From: Strigamia acuminata
Taxonomy: Eukaryota; Arthropoda; Chilopoda; Geophilomorpha; Linotaeniidae
Assembly (NCBI GenBank): GCA_949358305.1
Contig: OX442314.1
Location: 52,516,369-52,580,368 of the forward strand
Reading direction: 5' to 3'
Length of the DNA: 64,000 nucleotides
The notes beneath the pieces are model-generated. The model had not been told where the DNA came from. It did no database searches and saw nothing but the letters and a program-made list of their open reading frames with translations. Both the position numbers and the translations under genes were made by a program. The number at the start of each line of letters is the position of its first letter. Positions within the stretch are counted from its first letter, which is position 1. Shown in pieces: positions 21,727 to 32,039 of this stretch.

Positions 21727-24700
21727 ATGGCGACTCCTTCAGAGAAGAGACCGAGAGGAAGGCCGGCGAAGAGACGAGTGGCGATCGATCTACCAGTCGT
21801 GGATCAAGAAGTGACTGAGTCACAAGAACTGTTTGAAGCCATGGATCAAACAGCTAACTGTAACTCGGCACAGTTAATCGTGAATGAATTCACGCAAGCG
21901 TTGGAGCGACAACAGCCATCCCCGCCAAGGGGCCAGTTGGACTTAAATAATCCAACTGGAAGTGGCCGTTCCAAGTCGCAAAACGATGATTTGAATTTAC
22001 GAATTCAATCATCAAGTGCAGAGCACTCGCTGAATTCATCACCGGTTCAAGGTGCAGCACAACAAGATTCTGAGAACTCCAATATGGAAGTTTCTCATTC
22101 TCCCGTGCGTGTCACCATGATGGACGCACTCCGTGAGCAAGCTAGGCTCGAGGGAGTAAAAGTCACTAGCGAAATGACTGTGGAACAAATCCACAAAGCT
22201 ATGGTTCGCAAACAAAGCCAAAAAGACGTTGAAATCGTCAGAACAAGCTTGCAAGCAGAGTTCGAGCGAATGCATGCAGAAATGCAGCAGCAAAATGCCG
22301 AACTAAAACAACAACGTGCAAATGACCATGTTAAGTTGTTACAATTAGAGCAGGAAAAAGCTTCCTGGCTAATTACTGACGAAGAGCAACAACAAAGGCT
22401 CGAGCAACTAAATCAAGCACAAAAAGATTTAGAAATTGCTAATGAAAATTTGAGATTGGCCAACGCAAATTTGCGAGAAGCCAACACAAATTTAATGACT
22501 GCCGAACTAACCGCCCCAGTTCGAGCGAGGGAAGCAATCCCCTCATGTTCTCGAAATTACGAGAATTATGCTGTAGAACAAGCAGCAAGAGCTAAGAGAT
22601 TAGCACAACGAGAAAACGAAGTATTTCTCGCTCGACAGCAGTCAGTAATTGATGCTGGTCAAGCCGCCAAAAGTCAAAGTACTGCAGAGCAGTTATTACG
22701 TGCCGACTTAGCTGCGCAAGCTCGTGAAAACGAAATTCTTCGCGCAGATCTATTGACGGTACAAGAAAACTTTGCAGTAGTCGTACAAAAAGTACAAGAC
22801 GTTTGTGGCGAAGATAATTTTGCAAAGCCAGCCCCAGTTTTGCAAAAAGGTGCTTCCAAATCACCTGAGTTGATTGATTTAACCTCAGCTAAACCAAAAG
22901 TCAGTCGACAATCAAGCTGGACTGACAGTGATGACTCACGCAGTAGTCGTGGAAGTCGTAATAGTCATCACAGTCGCAAAAAGCGAAAGCGACAACCAGA
23001 CCCGACCGAATATCATTCCCCAAAAGTTCCGCAAGATTCGGATCGATTCTTTAGCAATAGTGACCGATTAATCGGAATGCTAGAGAAAAAGAATAAAGAA
23101 CGTGAGAAACCACACGATCGTGGACGGTCACACGATAATCCGCGAGAAGGTTCACCAAAACGAGATTGTCACAACGACATCCGTGATGGGCCGAGATACC
23201 GTGGAAATCCGCCAGGTGGTGACCCACCAGGTGGAGACAGTTCAGATGGACATGGAGGTGGCCACTCACGTGACCACAATTCGAATGGCAATCGAAATGG
23301 AAGGGGACCACCAAATGGAGACCGTCGTCCGCCAGATGGCGACGATCCTCCGGACCCTGATCCGCCGCCAAATCCGAATCATGAATCTGCGTCAGATACA
23401 GATTCCTCACATCCCAGTGTGAGAGGGCGATCTCGTCACAGAACACGTAGTAAAACTCAAAGACCCGATTTCTACACGAAAGATGAGATTGACCAGTTGT
23501 TGAGGCAAAATGCTCAACAACAGCGAAAAAACAGAAGGGATAAAATTATTTTGCAAAAAATAAATGAATTCACTTCTGATAAATGGACTCATCAGACAAC
23601 AGATGAAAAGTTCATTAGATGGGATCGAGTTATCCCACATGCCTATAATGGAAATTGGCAAGCAGGGTCAAACCTCTTGCTGGAAATATTCGAACTAGGC
23701 AAGGTTCACAGTTTTGGCTGTGAAGGTGCATTGGCCCATCTAGTACCAAGAATACTGGTTGGCGATGTCAAGGAGTGGTTTCGCAGGAAAGACTTCACGA
23801 AGTGGGATGACTTCGTTAAACAATTTATGTTTAAATTTGGTGAATCGAGCGAAGACATCAAGACGCTCTGGAGATGTCTTAAGCAACGAAAAGGCGAAAG
23901 CTTACATTCGTACATGCTAAGAGCAGAGAATCTGCTTGGCAGAATGCCACATGCTGTTACTGATGCAACAGCTGATGATCAGTTTAGAGCTGGCCTCACA
24001 GAATATAGTAAAAATATTCTGATGATGTCGGACGCTCCCGACCCGGGGAAATTCTCCGAGTTAAACGAGTTCATGGAGGTCAATCAATTGCGCATTGACG
24101 AAAAGTACAAAGCTTACCTTACAGATAGCGAGAGGTCAGCGTACTTAAAGCGAGAGAAAAGACTCGCTGAGCAAAACAATGAAACCTTCAATGGTTTGAA
24201 ATTGTTGCAGCCACCTAGTTACGAAGACTTTCTAGACGAAGTGGAAGGGAAGAGTTCGAAAAAAGAATCTTCCAAAAAGGACGTCAAAAATCCTCATTCA
24301 GTTCCTAAGTTACATGCAAATATAACTGGAGCTGAAACTCCGCCGTCTGAAGCTGAAGAAGCTGAAGAGGAGGAGGAAGCAGGAGATGAGACGTTGGCTT
24401 TATTGGCCAAAGCAGCGGCGTTGTTAGCAAAAAATAACCCCGTTGCAGGCAAATGGAAGCCAAGAATGAAACCAAAAAATGTTTCTTTTGACGCATCAAA
24501 GGTGAATACCGAAAGGAATTCAAAGTCACCTGCGGTGTCGCCTGAGCGCCGGTCTGACGCTCGTTCTCGTTCTGCCTCACCAGCAGCAACGAAAAAGAAA
24601 TCGCCTGCCACTGATCCATGCAATTTATGCAAAAAATTAGGGCATTGGCAAAAAGACTGCCCATCCTCTAAAAAGGACAAACCAGTGTCAACAGCTGAGT

Positions 24701-24750
24701 TTGAAAAAGCAGTCAAGATCATAACTGACATGTTTCGAAAAAACTTGTAG
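21727..24750 (+). CDS. gag: Gag of copy 2 with AT-hook-like N-terminus
   Basis: 1007 aa from ATG 21727 to TAG 24748–24750. Layout as in copy 1: AT-hook core GRP at residues 11–13 in a basic cluster, coiled coil about 150–290, Ser/Arg and Gly/Pro/Asp linker, capsid-like region about 640–800, one CCHC knuckle near 965. It differs from copy 1 at scattered residues only. The last codons contain the slippery heptamer that feeds ribosomes into pol. A leader of about 90 nt separates primer site and start codon. Confidence 0.92.
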   Translation: MATPSEKRPRGRPAKRRVAIDLPVVDQEVTESQELFEAMDQTANCNSAQLIVNEFTQALERQQPSPPRGQLDLNNPTGSGRSKSQNDDLNLRIQSSSAEHSLNSSPVQGAAQQDSENSNMEVSHSPVRVTMMDALREQARLEGVKVTSEMTVEQIHKAMVRKQSQKDVEIVRTSLQAEFERMHAEMQQQNAELKQQRANDHVKLLQLEQEKASWLITDEEQQQRLEQLNQAQKDLEIANENLRLANANLREANTNLMTAELTAPVRAREAIPSCSRNYENYAVEQAARAKRLAQRENEVFLARQQSVIDAGQAAKSQSTAEQLLRADLAAQARENEILRADLLTVQENFAVVVQKVQDVCGEDNFAKPAPVLQKGASKSPELIDLTSAKPKVSRQSSWTDSDDSRSSRGSRNSHHSRKKRKRQPDPTEYHSPKVPQDSDRFFSNSDRLIGMLEKKNKEREKPHDRGRSHDNPREGSPKRDCHNDIRDGPRYRGNPPGGDPPGGDSSDGHGGGHSRDHNSNGNRNGRGPPNGDRRPPDGDDPPDPDPPPNPNHESASDTDSSHPSVRGRSRHRTRSKTQRPDFYTKDEIDQLLRQNAQQQRKNRRDKIILQKINEFTSDKWTHQTTDEKFIRWDRVIPHAYNGNWQAGSNLLLEIFELGKVHSFGCEGALAHLVPRILVGDVKEWFRRKDFTKWDDFVKQFMFKFGESSEDIKTLWRCLKQRKGESLHSYMLRAENLLGRMPHAVTDATADDQFRAGLTEYSKNILMMSDAPDPGKFSELNEFMEVNQLRIDEKYKAYLTDSERSAYLKREKRLAEQNNETFNGLKLLQPPSYEDFLDEVEGKSSKKESSKKDVKNPHSVPKLHANITGAETPPSEAEEAEEEEEAGDETLALLAKAAALLAKNNPVAGKWKPRMKPKNVSFDASKVNTERNSKSPAVSPERRSDARSRSASPAATKKKSPATDPCNLCKKLGHWQKDCPSSKKDKPVSTAEFEKAVKIITDMFRKNL

Positions 24751-24784
24751 ACGCAGATCCATCAGGTCTAGTGGACGCTGCGTC
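24738..24784 (+). promoter_or_regulatory. -1 ribosomal frameshift signal, gag/pol, copy 2
   Basis: Heptamer A AAA AAC at 24738–24744 lies in the zero (gag) frame two codons before the stop. The -1 frame has a stop at 24726 and is open from there on, so the shift must occur within about 20 nt, and the heptamer sits there. Five bases downstream a stem pairs GACGCAG (24750–24756) with CTGCGTC (24778–24784), with an inner stem TCCA (24758–24761) and TGGA (24772–24775). Heptamer, spacer and stem are the standard parts of a -1 signal. Confidence 0.88.
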
Positions 24785-27700
24785 ACCTCCGAAATCGGAA
24801 TCAGAGAATGAAAATCTGAAGATAATGGAAGATGTTGGAGAAGTTATTGATGAATTAATTCGTCAAACAGAACTAAAAGAAAAAGGATCTCTTGATGTAA
24901 AAAAGGAGATTGTCGGCGAAACTCCGACTGAAGAAGACACTTCCAATATTAAAGATAAAGTTGAAGTTAAAGACGATAGACCAAGCTCAGTTCCAGAGAC
25001 ACCTGGAATTGAGGAGTGCATTAAGTTATTTGCAGCTACAACTCTTGATACCAATGAGTTATTAGATGAATTGCCTTTGGAGCCTCCAATTACAATTCAT
25101 CATAAATTGCGCAAGTTTGAGTGCAAAGTGGCTGGAATACCAAACAGCCAAGACCTTCCGACGTTAAAGTTAGAAACGTTAAAAGGTGTAATAACTGGAA
25201 TGTTGGACTCAGGAGCAAATAAAAGCTTCCTAGCCACTTCAGTTATTAATCAATTAGGTCTAGAAAAATATCTACGACCTATCGGACCTGGTGTCAGAGT
25301 TACGACGGCTAGTGAAGAAGTCACTCCAGATGGAACCATCCATCTTTCATTTCGATGGACACATGGCACGTTACGTCATCCGTTCATCGTAATACCAAAT
25401 AAGTATCCAATGGTACTATTGGGTTGCGATTTTATGAATAAATTAAAAATCCAACCTAATCCACAGACGATGTCTTGGAATTTTACGCAACCTGTTGATG
25501 CAGATTTGCCATACATTCCACAAGCATTGTTGGAACGGTATTTGGAAAAGATAGAGGAACCCGATTCCTCATTTGTGACTTTCGCAAAAGCTTACGCTGC
25601 AAGTGTAACTCAAGGCAAAATTGATGAAGAGAATTTCATCCAAAAGTTAGTCGAAGAAGCTAACTTAAATTTGGATCAATCCAAATTATTAGAAAAAATG
25701 TTATCCAAACATAAAAGGATTATTTCTAAAGATCCAGGTAAAACACACCTGGTTAAGCACAAAATTGAGCTTGACACGGAGAAACCCATCCGTGTCCCCT
25801 TTAAGAGCATAAACCCTCAAAAAAGGGAAATAATCAGACAACTTTGTCAAGACATGATTGACAAAGGCGTAGTCGTCAAAGCTGAAGGCGATTACGGAAT
25901 GCGGCCAGTCCTAGTCATGCGACCAGGAAACGACCCACGCTTGTGCATTGATTTTCGCCCCATCAATACACATACTAAGTACAACCCACCTCAAATGCCA
26001 ACAATTGAGGAAATTCTGCGGGAAATCGGAGAATTCGAATGGGTCAGTACTATAGATCTGACCAAGGGATATTGGCAGATAGAATTGCGACCTGAAGACA
26101 GAGAAAAAACTGCCTTCTGGAGCCCAATGGGAAGACTAATGTTTTTAGTCATGCCTTTCGGATTAGTAAACGCACCAACTACTTTCCAAGAATTGATGGA
26201 AAAGGTTTTGGGTGACGTTTACAGAAAATTTGCATGGGCATATTTGGATGACATAATTGTTGTATCCAAATCGTTCGAAGAACACATTAAACATTTAGAT
26301 ATAGTGTTTAAAAAATTGGCAGAAGCTAATTTACATGCGCACCCTGGCAAGACGCATCTCTGTAGAAAGGAATTAATTTTTCTAGGCTACAAAGTAGGAG
26401 TAGAAGGACTTGCAGTAGACCCTAAAAAAGTCGCTGCAATTACGCAATTTCCGGCTCCTACCAATCTTAAGGAATTACAAAGATTTCTAGGCATGGTGAA
26501 TTTCTTTCACCGCCTAATCAAGAATTTGGCCACAGTGGCAGAACCACTAAGGCCACTCTTGAAGAAAGATGCGGAGTTCGATTGGGAACTGCATCATCAA
26601 GCAGCATTCGACGCAATAAAAGACTTGCTTACGAATGCTGAAACAATGAAGATGCCTGACTTGTACATGCCATTTATTGTTCATACTGACGCCAGTAGAC
26701 AAGGGTTGGGTGCAGCCCTTACACAAAAGAAAAATGTGGATGGCCAAGAAGTCGAAATGCCATGCGTGTATGCAAGCAGAAGCTTGCAACCCGCTGAAAA
26801 GAATTATACTGTGACAGAATTGGAATGTCTCGCAGTAGTATGGGGATTGCGCAAATTTCGCCCATACTTAGAGTACACTACATTCACTGTACAAACGGAT
26901 CACCAAGCACTTAAGTGGTTGATGTCGTTATCTGACCCGTCGGGCAGATTAGCTCGTTGGCAAATGGAGCTGATGGCGTATTCGTTCGAAATACAATACG
27001 TCAAAGGTCCGCTGAATGTAATAGCAGACGCATTGTCACGTGCACCTGTCAGCGCACCTGACGAACCAGAAGACGATGGCGATAATGATGATTTATTATC
27101 ATATTGTCCATCTCCTTGCCGAAGTTGGCAAATGGGAAAATTGAACGAATTACCCAAGTCAATAATAGTTAATGAAGACGATCAAGCATTAATTAATTTT
27201 TGTATTAACATGCATGATCCGTCAGGAACCCCTGACGTCGAATTAAGAGCCATGATGGCTAAAAAATTCGAGCTGCCAACAACAAATGTTTTAATTAAAG
27301 CATTTGCAGCTAAAATTGCTAAACAATTGGAATGTGATCCTCCAACGAGAGATGACATTATTGCAGAGCAAAAAGCAGACAAATTTTGCCAATATATTCG
27401 CAATTACTTATTAAATAAGCAATATCCAAGTTACATAGTAACTCGTCTTCAAAGAAGAAATTTTGAAAGACACGCGAGTACTTATCTCATTGAAGAAGAT
27501 ATGTTACTCCATTATCATCCTACCTCTACCGATGAACTAGGAGAGGATGGTAGGGCACTTAAAGTTGTTGTGCCAAGAAAATTGATTTATAAAATCATAT
27601 GGTTGATGCACGGACATCCACTGTCCGGCCACCCAGGCATTGCGAGGACAATGTACAGAACTCGAAGAGTTTATACCTGGAAAGGTATGAAACGTGATAT

Positions 27701-28997
27701 TACACGTTTTATTCAGCATTGTCAAGGATGTCAGGCCTGTAAGCCGAGATCGAAGACAGAAATAGAAGGCGCTCAAATTGGACCATTTGGACCATTTGAC
27801 TGCCTCAGTGTGGATTTGTCTGGTCCCAAACCAAGAACCAGAAAAAACAATACCCACATTTGCGTCATCGTAGATGTCGCTACACATTGGCCCGAGTTAT
27901 TTCCAATGTGTAATCCAACGGCAATAAAAGTTGCCAACACAATTTATCACTTATCAATGACTTTCGGATTTCCGAGACAAATCATAAGTGATAATGGACC
28001 ACAATTTCGATCACAGGTCTATAAAGAATTTTGCAAAAAATTCGACATGTCGCGAACACCGACATCGATTTATCATCCACAAAGTAATCCTGTGGAGAGA
28101 ACCAATCGAGATATTAAATATTTAGTTTCGATTTATTTAGATATTCACGACCAATGGGACGAGTATCTACGCGAATTTGCATTCAGTTTGAGAACAACTG
28201 TAACAAGAGGCAGAGATTATTCTCCAGCTTTCTTAAATTTTTTCCGAGAATTAAGAATTCCTTGGGATCCAAGAATTCCGGAGGGAATTTTAGTCATTGA
28301 CCCAAAAAATCCGCATTTATATGTTCAGAAATTAGAAGCAATAATTGCAGAGACGTATCAGCATATGATGTCTCACGTCTTAGATTTGAGACGCCGTGTC
28401 GAAGCTGAAAAATCAGATAAGAAATTCGACAACTTCAGACAAAATGATTTAGTCTGGCGAGAGTCTCATATTCTCTCAAATGCCGCTAAAGGAATAGCAG
28501 CAGGCATTTCACCGAAAAGGAATGGGCCTTATGTAATTGTCAAAAGGTTACAAGGAGGCGCCTTTCAACTTCGACGGCTGAGTGATAATAAAATTTATCC
28601 AGCTGTTCACGGCACTGAATTAATGCCGTACTTTCCCGTTTTCGACCAAGAAATTTGGCTGGAAGGGGAGGAAGTGGGTCAAAAAACAAAAAATATTGTT
28701 AATACCTTGGATGATGCTAAATTATCCAAAATTCCTGTCGAAAACACGGAATCGAGTGAAAAATCGAAACTCAAAAATAACGAAGTCGATGAAATAAACA
28801 AGCGACTTGAAAATGTTTCTCTTGATGAAAATCTAGAAAAGGAAATGTTTTTAGAAAAAGAGAAAATTTCAAACAATGAAGAAAATAACTCATCTGACAT
28901 TGGAGACGATGCTGATGACAATCTAAACAAGTTGGATTGTACTTCGCGAAAGTCAAAGTACAACTTGAGATCTCGCGTTCCGCGAGTCAAGACATAG
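24744..28997 (+). CDS. pol: Pol polyprotein of copy 2 (protease, RT, RNase H, integrase)
   Basis: Open from the frameshift site to 28997, about 1417 codons. The first in-frame GTG at 24771 is not a plausible eukaryotic start, so a Gag-Pol fusion is expected. Domains and catalytic motifs are as in copy 1: DSGA protease, YLDD reverse transcriptase, HTDAS RNase H, HHCC zinc-binding and D-D-E integrase, then a GPYVIV module. The C-terminal 100 residues are Lys/Glu/Asn-rich and end YNLRSRVPRVKT. No disrupting mutation is seen. It would copy the genomic RNA into DNA and integrate it. Confidence 0.94.
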   Translation, partial: LVDADPSGLVDAASPPKSESENENLKIMEDVGEVIDELIRQTELKEKGSLDVKKEIVGETPTEEDTSNIKDKVEVKDDRPSSVPETPGIEECIKLFAATTLDTNELLDELPLEPPITIHHKLRKFECKVAGIPNSQDLPTLKLETLKGVITGMLDSGANKSFLATSVINQLGLEKYLRPIGPGVRVTTASEEVTPDGTIHLSFRWTHGTLRHPFIVIPNKYPMVLLGCDFMNKLKIQPNPQTMSWNFTQPVDADLPYIPQALLERYLEKIEEPDSSFVTFAKAYAASVTQGKIDEENFIQKLVEEANLNLDQSKLLEKMLSKHKRIISKDPGKTHLVKHKIELDTEKPIRVPFKSINPQKREIIRQLCQDMIDKGVVVKAEGDYGMRPVLVMRPGNDPRLCIDFRPINTHTKYNPPQMPTIEEILREIGEFEWVSTIDLTKGYWQIELRPEDREKTAFWSPMGRLMFLVMPFGLVNAPTTFQELMEKVLGDVYRKFAWAYLDDIIVVSKSFEEHIKHLDIVFKKLAEANLHAHPGKTHLCRKELIFLGYKVGVEGLAVDPKKVAAITQFPAPTNLKELQRFLGMVNFFHRLIKNLATVAEPLRPLLKKDAEFDWELHHQAAFDAIKDLLTNAETMKMPDLYMPFIVHTDASRQGLGAALTQKKNVDGQEVEMPCVYASRSLQPAEKNYTVTELECLAVVWGLRKFRPYLEYTTFTVQTDHQALKWLMSLSDPSGRLARWQMELMAYSFEIQYVKGPLNVIADALSRAPVSAPDEPEDDGDNDDLLSYCPSPCRSWQMGKLNELPKSIIVNEDDQALINFCINMHDPSGTPDVELRAMMAKKFELPTTNVLIKAFAAKIAKQLECDPPTRDDIIAEQKADKFCQYIRNYLLNKQYPSYIVTRLQRRNFERHASTYLIEEDMLLHYHPTSTDELGEDGRALKVVVPRKLIYKIIWLMHGHPLSGHPGIARTMYRTRRVYTWKGMKRDITRFIQHCQGCQACKPRSKTEIEGAQIGPFGPFDCLSVDLSGPKPRTRKNNTHICVIVDVATHWPELFPMCNPTAIKVANTIYHLSMTFGFPRQIISDNGPQFRSQVYKEFCKKFDMSRTPTSIYHPQSNPVERTNRDIKYLVSIYLDIHDQWDEYLREFAFSLRTTVTRGRDYSPAFLNFFRELRIPWDPRIPEGILVIDPKNPHLYVQKLEAIIAETYQHMMSHVLDLRRRVEAEKSDKKFDNFRQNDLVWRESHILSNAAKGIAAGISPKRNGPYVIVKRLQGGAFQLRRLSDNKIYPAVHGTELMPYFPVFDQEIWLEGEEVGQKTKNIVNTLDDAKLSKIPVENTESSEKSKLKNNEVDEINKRLENVSLDENLEKEMFLEKEKISNNEENNSSDIGDDADDNLNKLDCTSRKSKYNLRSRVPRVKT

Positions 28998-29235
28998 CGT
29001 TGACTTTCACCTTTTGGGTTTACCCAAAAGATCCGAGAGAGCAATCTCGTGACGTCATTCGTAGTAAATACTCGAATGACAACGTTCACAATGCGTTATA
29101 ACTTGTGACGTCATTCGGTGTCACCGAAACAAGTTCGTTGCTCCAATCAACGAACTTAGCCACTTTTCCGATAAGTTTTGAAGTGGATGCATCGACTCCG
29201 ATACCACACGACAGTTTTTCTTGATTCAGCAAACT

Positions 29236-29301
29236 GTAAGTTATTTTTCTGAATGAAAAATTCGATAAATATATTTAATATAATTTATTAATTCTTTCTA
29301 G
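29236..29301 (+). other. Predicted 5'-UTR intron of ORF3 mRNA, copy 2
   Basis: GTAAGT at 29236 and a T-rich stretch ending CTAG at 29301 define a 66-bp A/T-rich intron just upstream of the ORF3 start codon. A matching donor and acceptor exist in copy 1. Supports a spliced ORF3 message. Confidence 0.45.
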
Positions 29302-29339
29302 CCGAAAGAATTTCTTTTTCGACGCGAAAAAGGAAACGA

Positions 29340-31987
29340 ATGGCAGACGACGAAGTCAACCTCCATGCGGACGAGGAAACGCCGATGGAAGGTGCCGGTA
29401 ACGATGTCCAATTATCGTTACAACAGAGGGTAAATTATTAAAATAATTTTCACTTGGTGTTTCAGTCAGAAAAATTGAGTAATTTCACTTTTCCTGACTT
29501 CAAACACAAGCCGCTCAAAAATAAAAATGGCGGCTATAAAAGTCACGTGCTTCAAGCATGTGCAAAGGGAGTTGCCATGACAACCAACATCCCTTAGTGG
29601 CTCACGGCCACAAGCGCTAAGCTTAAAAAAATATTTCAAATAAGAAATTATTTGTTTATTTTTAAGTAAACTAATTTATTTATTTATTTTTTCGAATATA
29701 GATCGAGAGGGATCGAGAGACGCCGTTTGCGCTCCCCGATCATGTGCCGACCCAACACCCGCTGATTTTTCGAGCGGCATTGCCCGAAAAAATCAGAAGA
29801 CTGAAGACGGCAAACAACACGTGGTGGAAGCTGCGCCACGACTTCAGCAGATCGGCTCTGCAAGGATTTGGAGCAAGAGGCCGGTTCATCGAGCGCCTTC
29901 ACGTCGACGGAGTCGACGAAATCGAGTGGACGCTCGACGAGAGCCCCCCAGGACCACTAGCTGCCGAGCTGCTGCACAACCAGTGGCCAGTGACGCCACG
30001 AGAGCGTCACGAGCGCAGAAGAGCGCTAAAGGGTACCGGAATTAATTACGGTGCTCTCACCCAATTGAGGAAGAACCTCAAAACGACACAACGCGAAGTC
30101 GTGCGACGGTACCGCAAGTCCGTTCGTGATGGGAACCCCCAATTTCCCGTCACACAAACCGAGCTCCATCAGTTGGCGCTCGCAGGGTGCTTCAACGATT
30201 TTCCGGGATTCTTCCCGTCGAAAGCACTCCGAGCTGCCGCAGTGCAGCTTCGCGTCGACGAAAATCGACAACTGGCTCAAGAACAGGAGGCAGAGGAGCA
30301 AGCGCGCTGCGCTCTCCCTTTTTATCAAGAAGATGAAATTCCGGCCCCAGCGGCCATCAATCCTCCGCCACAAGATGAGGATTTGAGGGTGGGGCAACTC
30401 CCTCCGCCGGTTCCAATCCGACCAATGTTCCGCGAATCGAGTCGCGATCGAGAAGAGCGACAGAGGCGATCGCGCCCATACTCGACTGAAGCACAGCCAC
30501 TACGCCCGCAGTCGCGACGAGGACGGACACCAGAGACGTTTGGCTCGTCGTCCTCGCTGAGTTTCGAATCGGACTCCACAATCCAGACCGCCCGAAGTAG
30601 CCGAACCGCCTCCACGTTCAAAGTGGACAACCCGGCTACTCCATACGCCATGAGACGTGTTGTCGGTGATATCTCTCCCGACTGTAGCGTGCCAGTACCT
30701 GGACACGCTAGCCGCTTGCCCGAACATGGATATGTTTCTCGCTTGCCGGCTGGAGTTAGCAACCTGCAACTCCGGCCATTTTTTAGTGAGTCATTCGGCC
30801 CACAATGGACCTGCTACGAGCAGCAACCCATTAGAGCGCAGCAAGAAGTGCTCCAAAAGCTGGACGCATACCAACGCGCCCAGATCGCCGAGTCGCAGAA
30901 GGACTGGCAGAGACTAGCTGAAAGGCTAGAAGTCTCCGACATCAATACCATTGATGATCCCCGCCTGATGGATTTTCAGCGTCAGCTAATTCCGGGGATG
31001 ACTAGGGTGTTGTACCCTGGTGTTCTTCCTTCGCCAGGACAGGCGTTGGCGGCCATTACATACTTATGGACCGCTCCGATGGGCCTGTCGGAGAAGAAAG
31101 TCGAGCTGTGGTACCACCTCCGGCTCGACCCGCCTACGATCTTGGCCGAGCTAATTAAGCAAGTCGTAGCAAACGGCGAGACCAAAGAAGAGGCCGCCGT
31201 TCGGTTGCGAACCGAGTGGTCCTTTGCGAAGGCCACGGCGCAAATGGCCGGAAGAACACCGCTTCCAGTTACGAGCGCCACAGCAGCTGCGTCACTAGCT
31301 GTTTTCCAGTCGGCCCAAGAAGGCGCTGGATGTTCGTTTTGGCCGGAGAACGCCGGAAGTTCTCAAACTCCAGCCGGAGTTCAACGGGCAGTCGAACCCC
31401 GTAAGCTCACCGGAGTTGGTCGAGCGCCGGGACGAGGCGTCACACCCTCGTCAACCTCCGCACCCGCGTTGGTTTTCTTGGGCTCGCCGAGCCATTTCGA
31501 CGATGCCACGGCGGAAGACTCACGTCCACCGCCGCCGCCGCCGCCAGCCAAGCCGGAGACGAAGGTCAAGCCGCTGAAGAAGGAATCGGCTTTCAAGACC
31601 CTGATGCGCCTGTATCCGCACTTCTATTTGACGCCGGATACGCGAACACTGCTTAGCAACAATCACAAGTTGTCGAGGCAGGTGTTTATGTGGCTCGAGG
31701 ACCACATCCGGGTGTTAAGCCCACCATCGGTGCTCCACGACCGACTCCTGAGAGCACGATTGGCGCCAGAGGATCCGATAGAGTTTGCGGCGCTAGGATT
31801 TTTCAACCGAGCGAACTCGGCAAGAATCATCCAGGTTTGGCTTCATGTCAACCCTGGAATGGTCTCCGGGCCAAACGCAGGTCGCGACCTGTGTATCGTC
31901 AATGAGCGGTCCAATCCAAGGGACGACGCCACGGATATGATGCGCCCGTTGACGCCTGAGCGAACTCAGAGCATGGACGAATCATAA
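29340..31987 (+). CDS. ORF3 of copy 2, predicted spliced, unknown function
   Basis: Predicted join(29340..29429, 29702..31987), 791 aa. Exon 1 encodes 30 residues starting MADDEVNLHADEE and ends AGG before GTAAAT. The 272-bp A/T-rich intron ends TATAG. The join keeps frame and gives the long ORF a proper ATG, which it otherwise lacks. Between the two copies exon 1 differs at four positions, two of them synonymous. No signal peptide, membrane helix or catalytic motif is recognised. A Pro run near residue 640 precedes a conserved C-terminal block. Position after integrase is where env sits in errantiviruses, but the sequence does not look like a surface protein. Confidence 0.68.
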
Positions 31988-32030
31988 ATTGGTTCGTTCA
32001 TTTTCTCTCCATGTAAGATTCGTCTTAAAT

Positions 32031-32036
32031 GGGGGG
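32031..32036 (+). promoter_or_regulatory. Polypurine tract of copy 2
   Basis: GGGGGG three bases before the 3' LTR, conserved with copy 1. Confidence 0.7.
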
Positions 32037-32039
32037 ATG

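Noticed and set aside
24771-24773. GTG as start of pol, and GTG at 29744 as start of ORF3
   Set aside because: GTG is not a normal start in animal cells. A frameshift signal and an upstream ATG exon explain both frames better.
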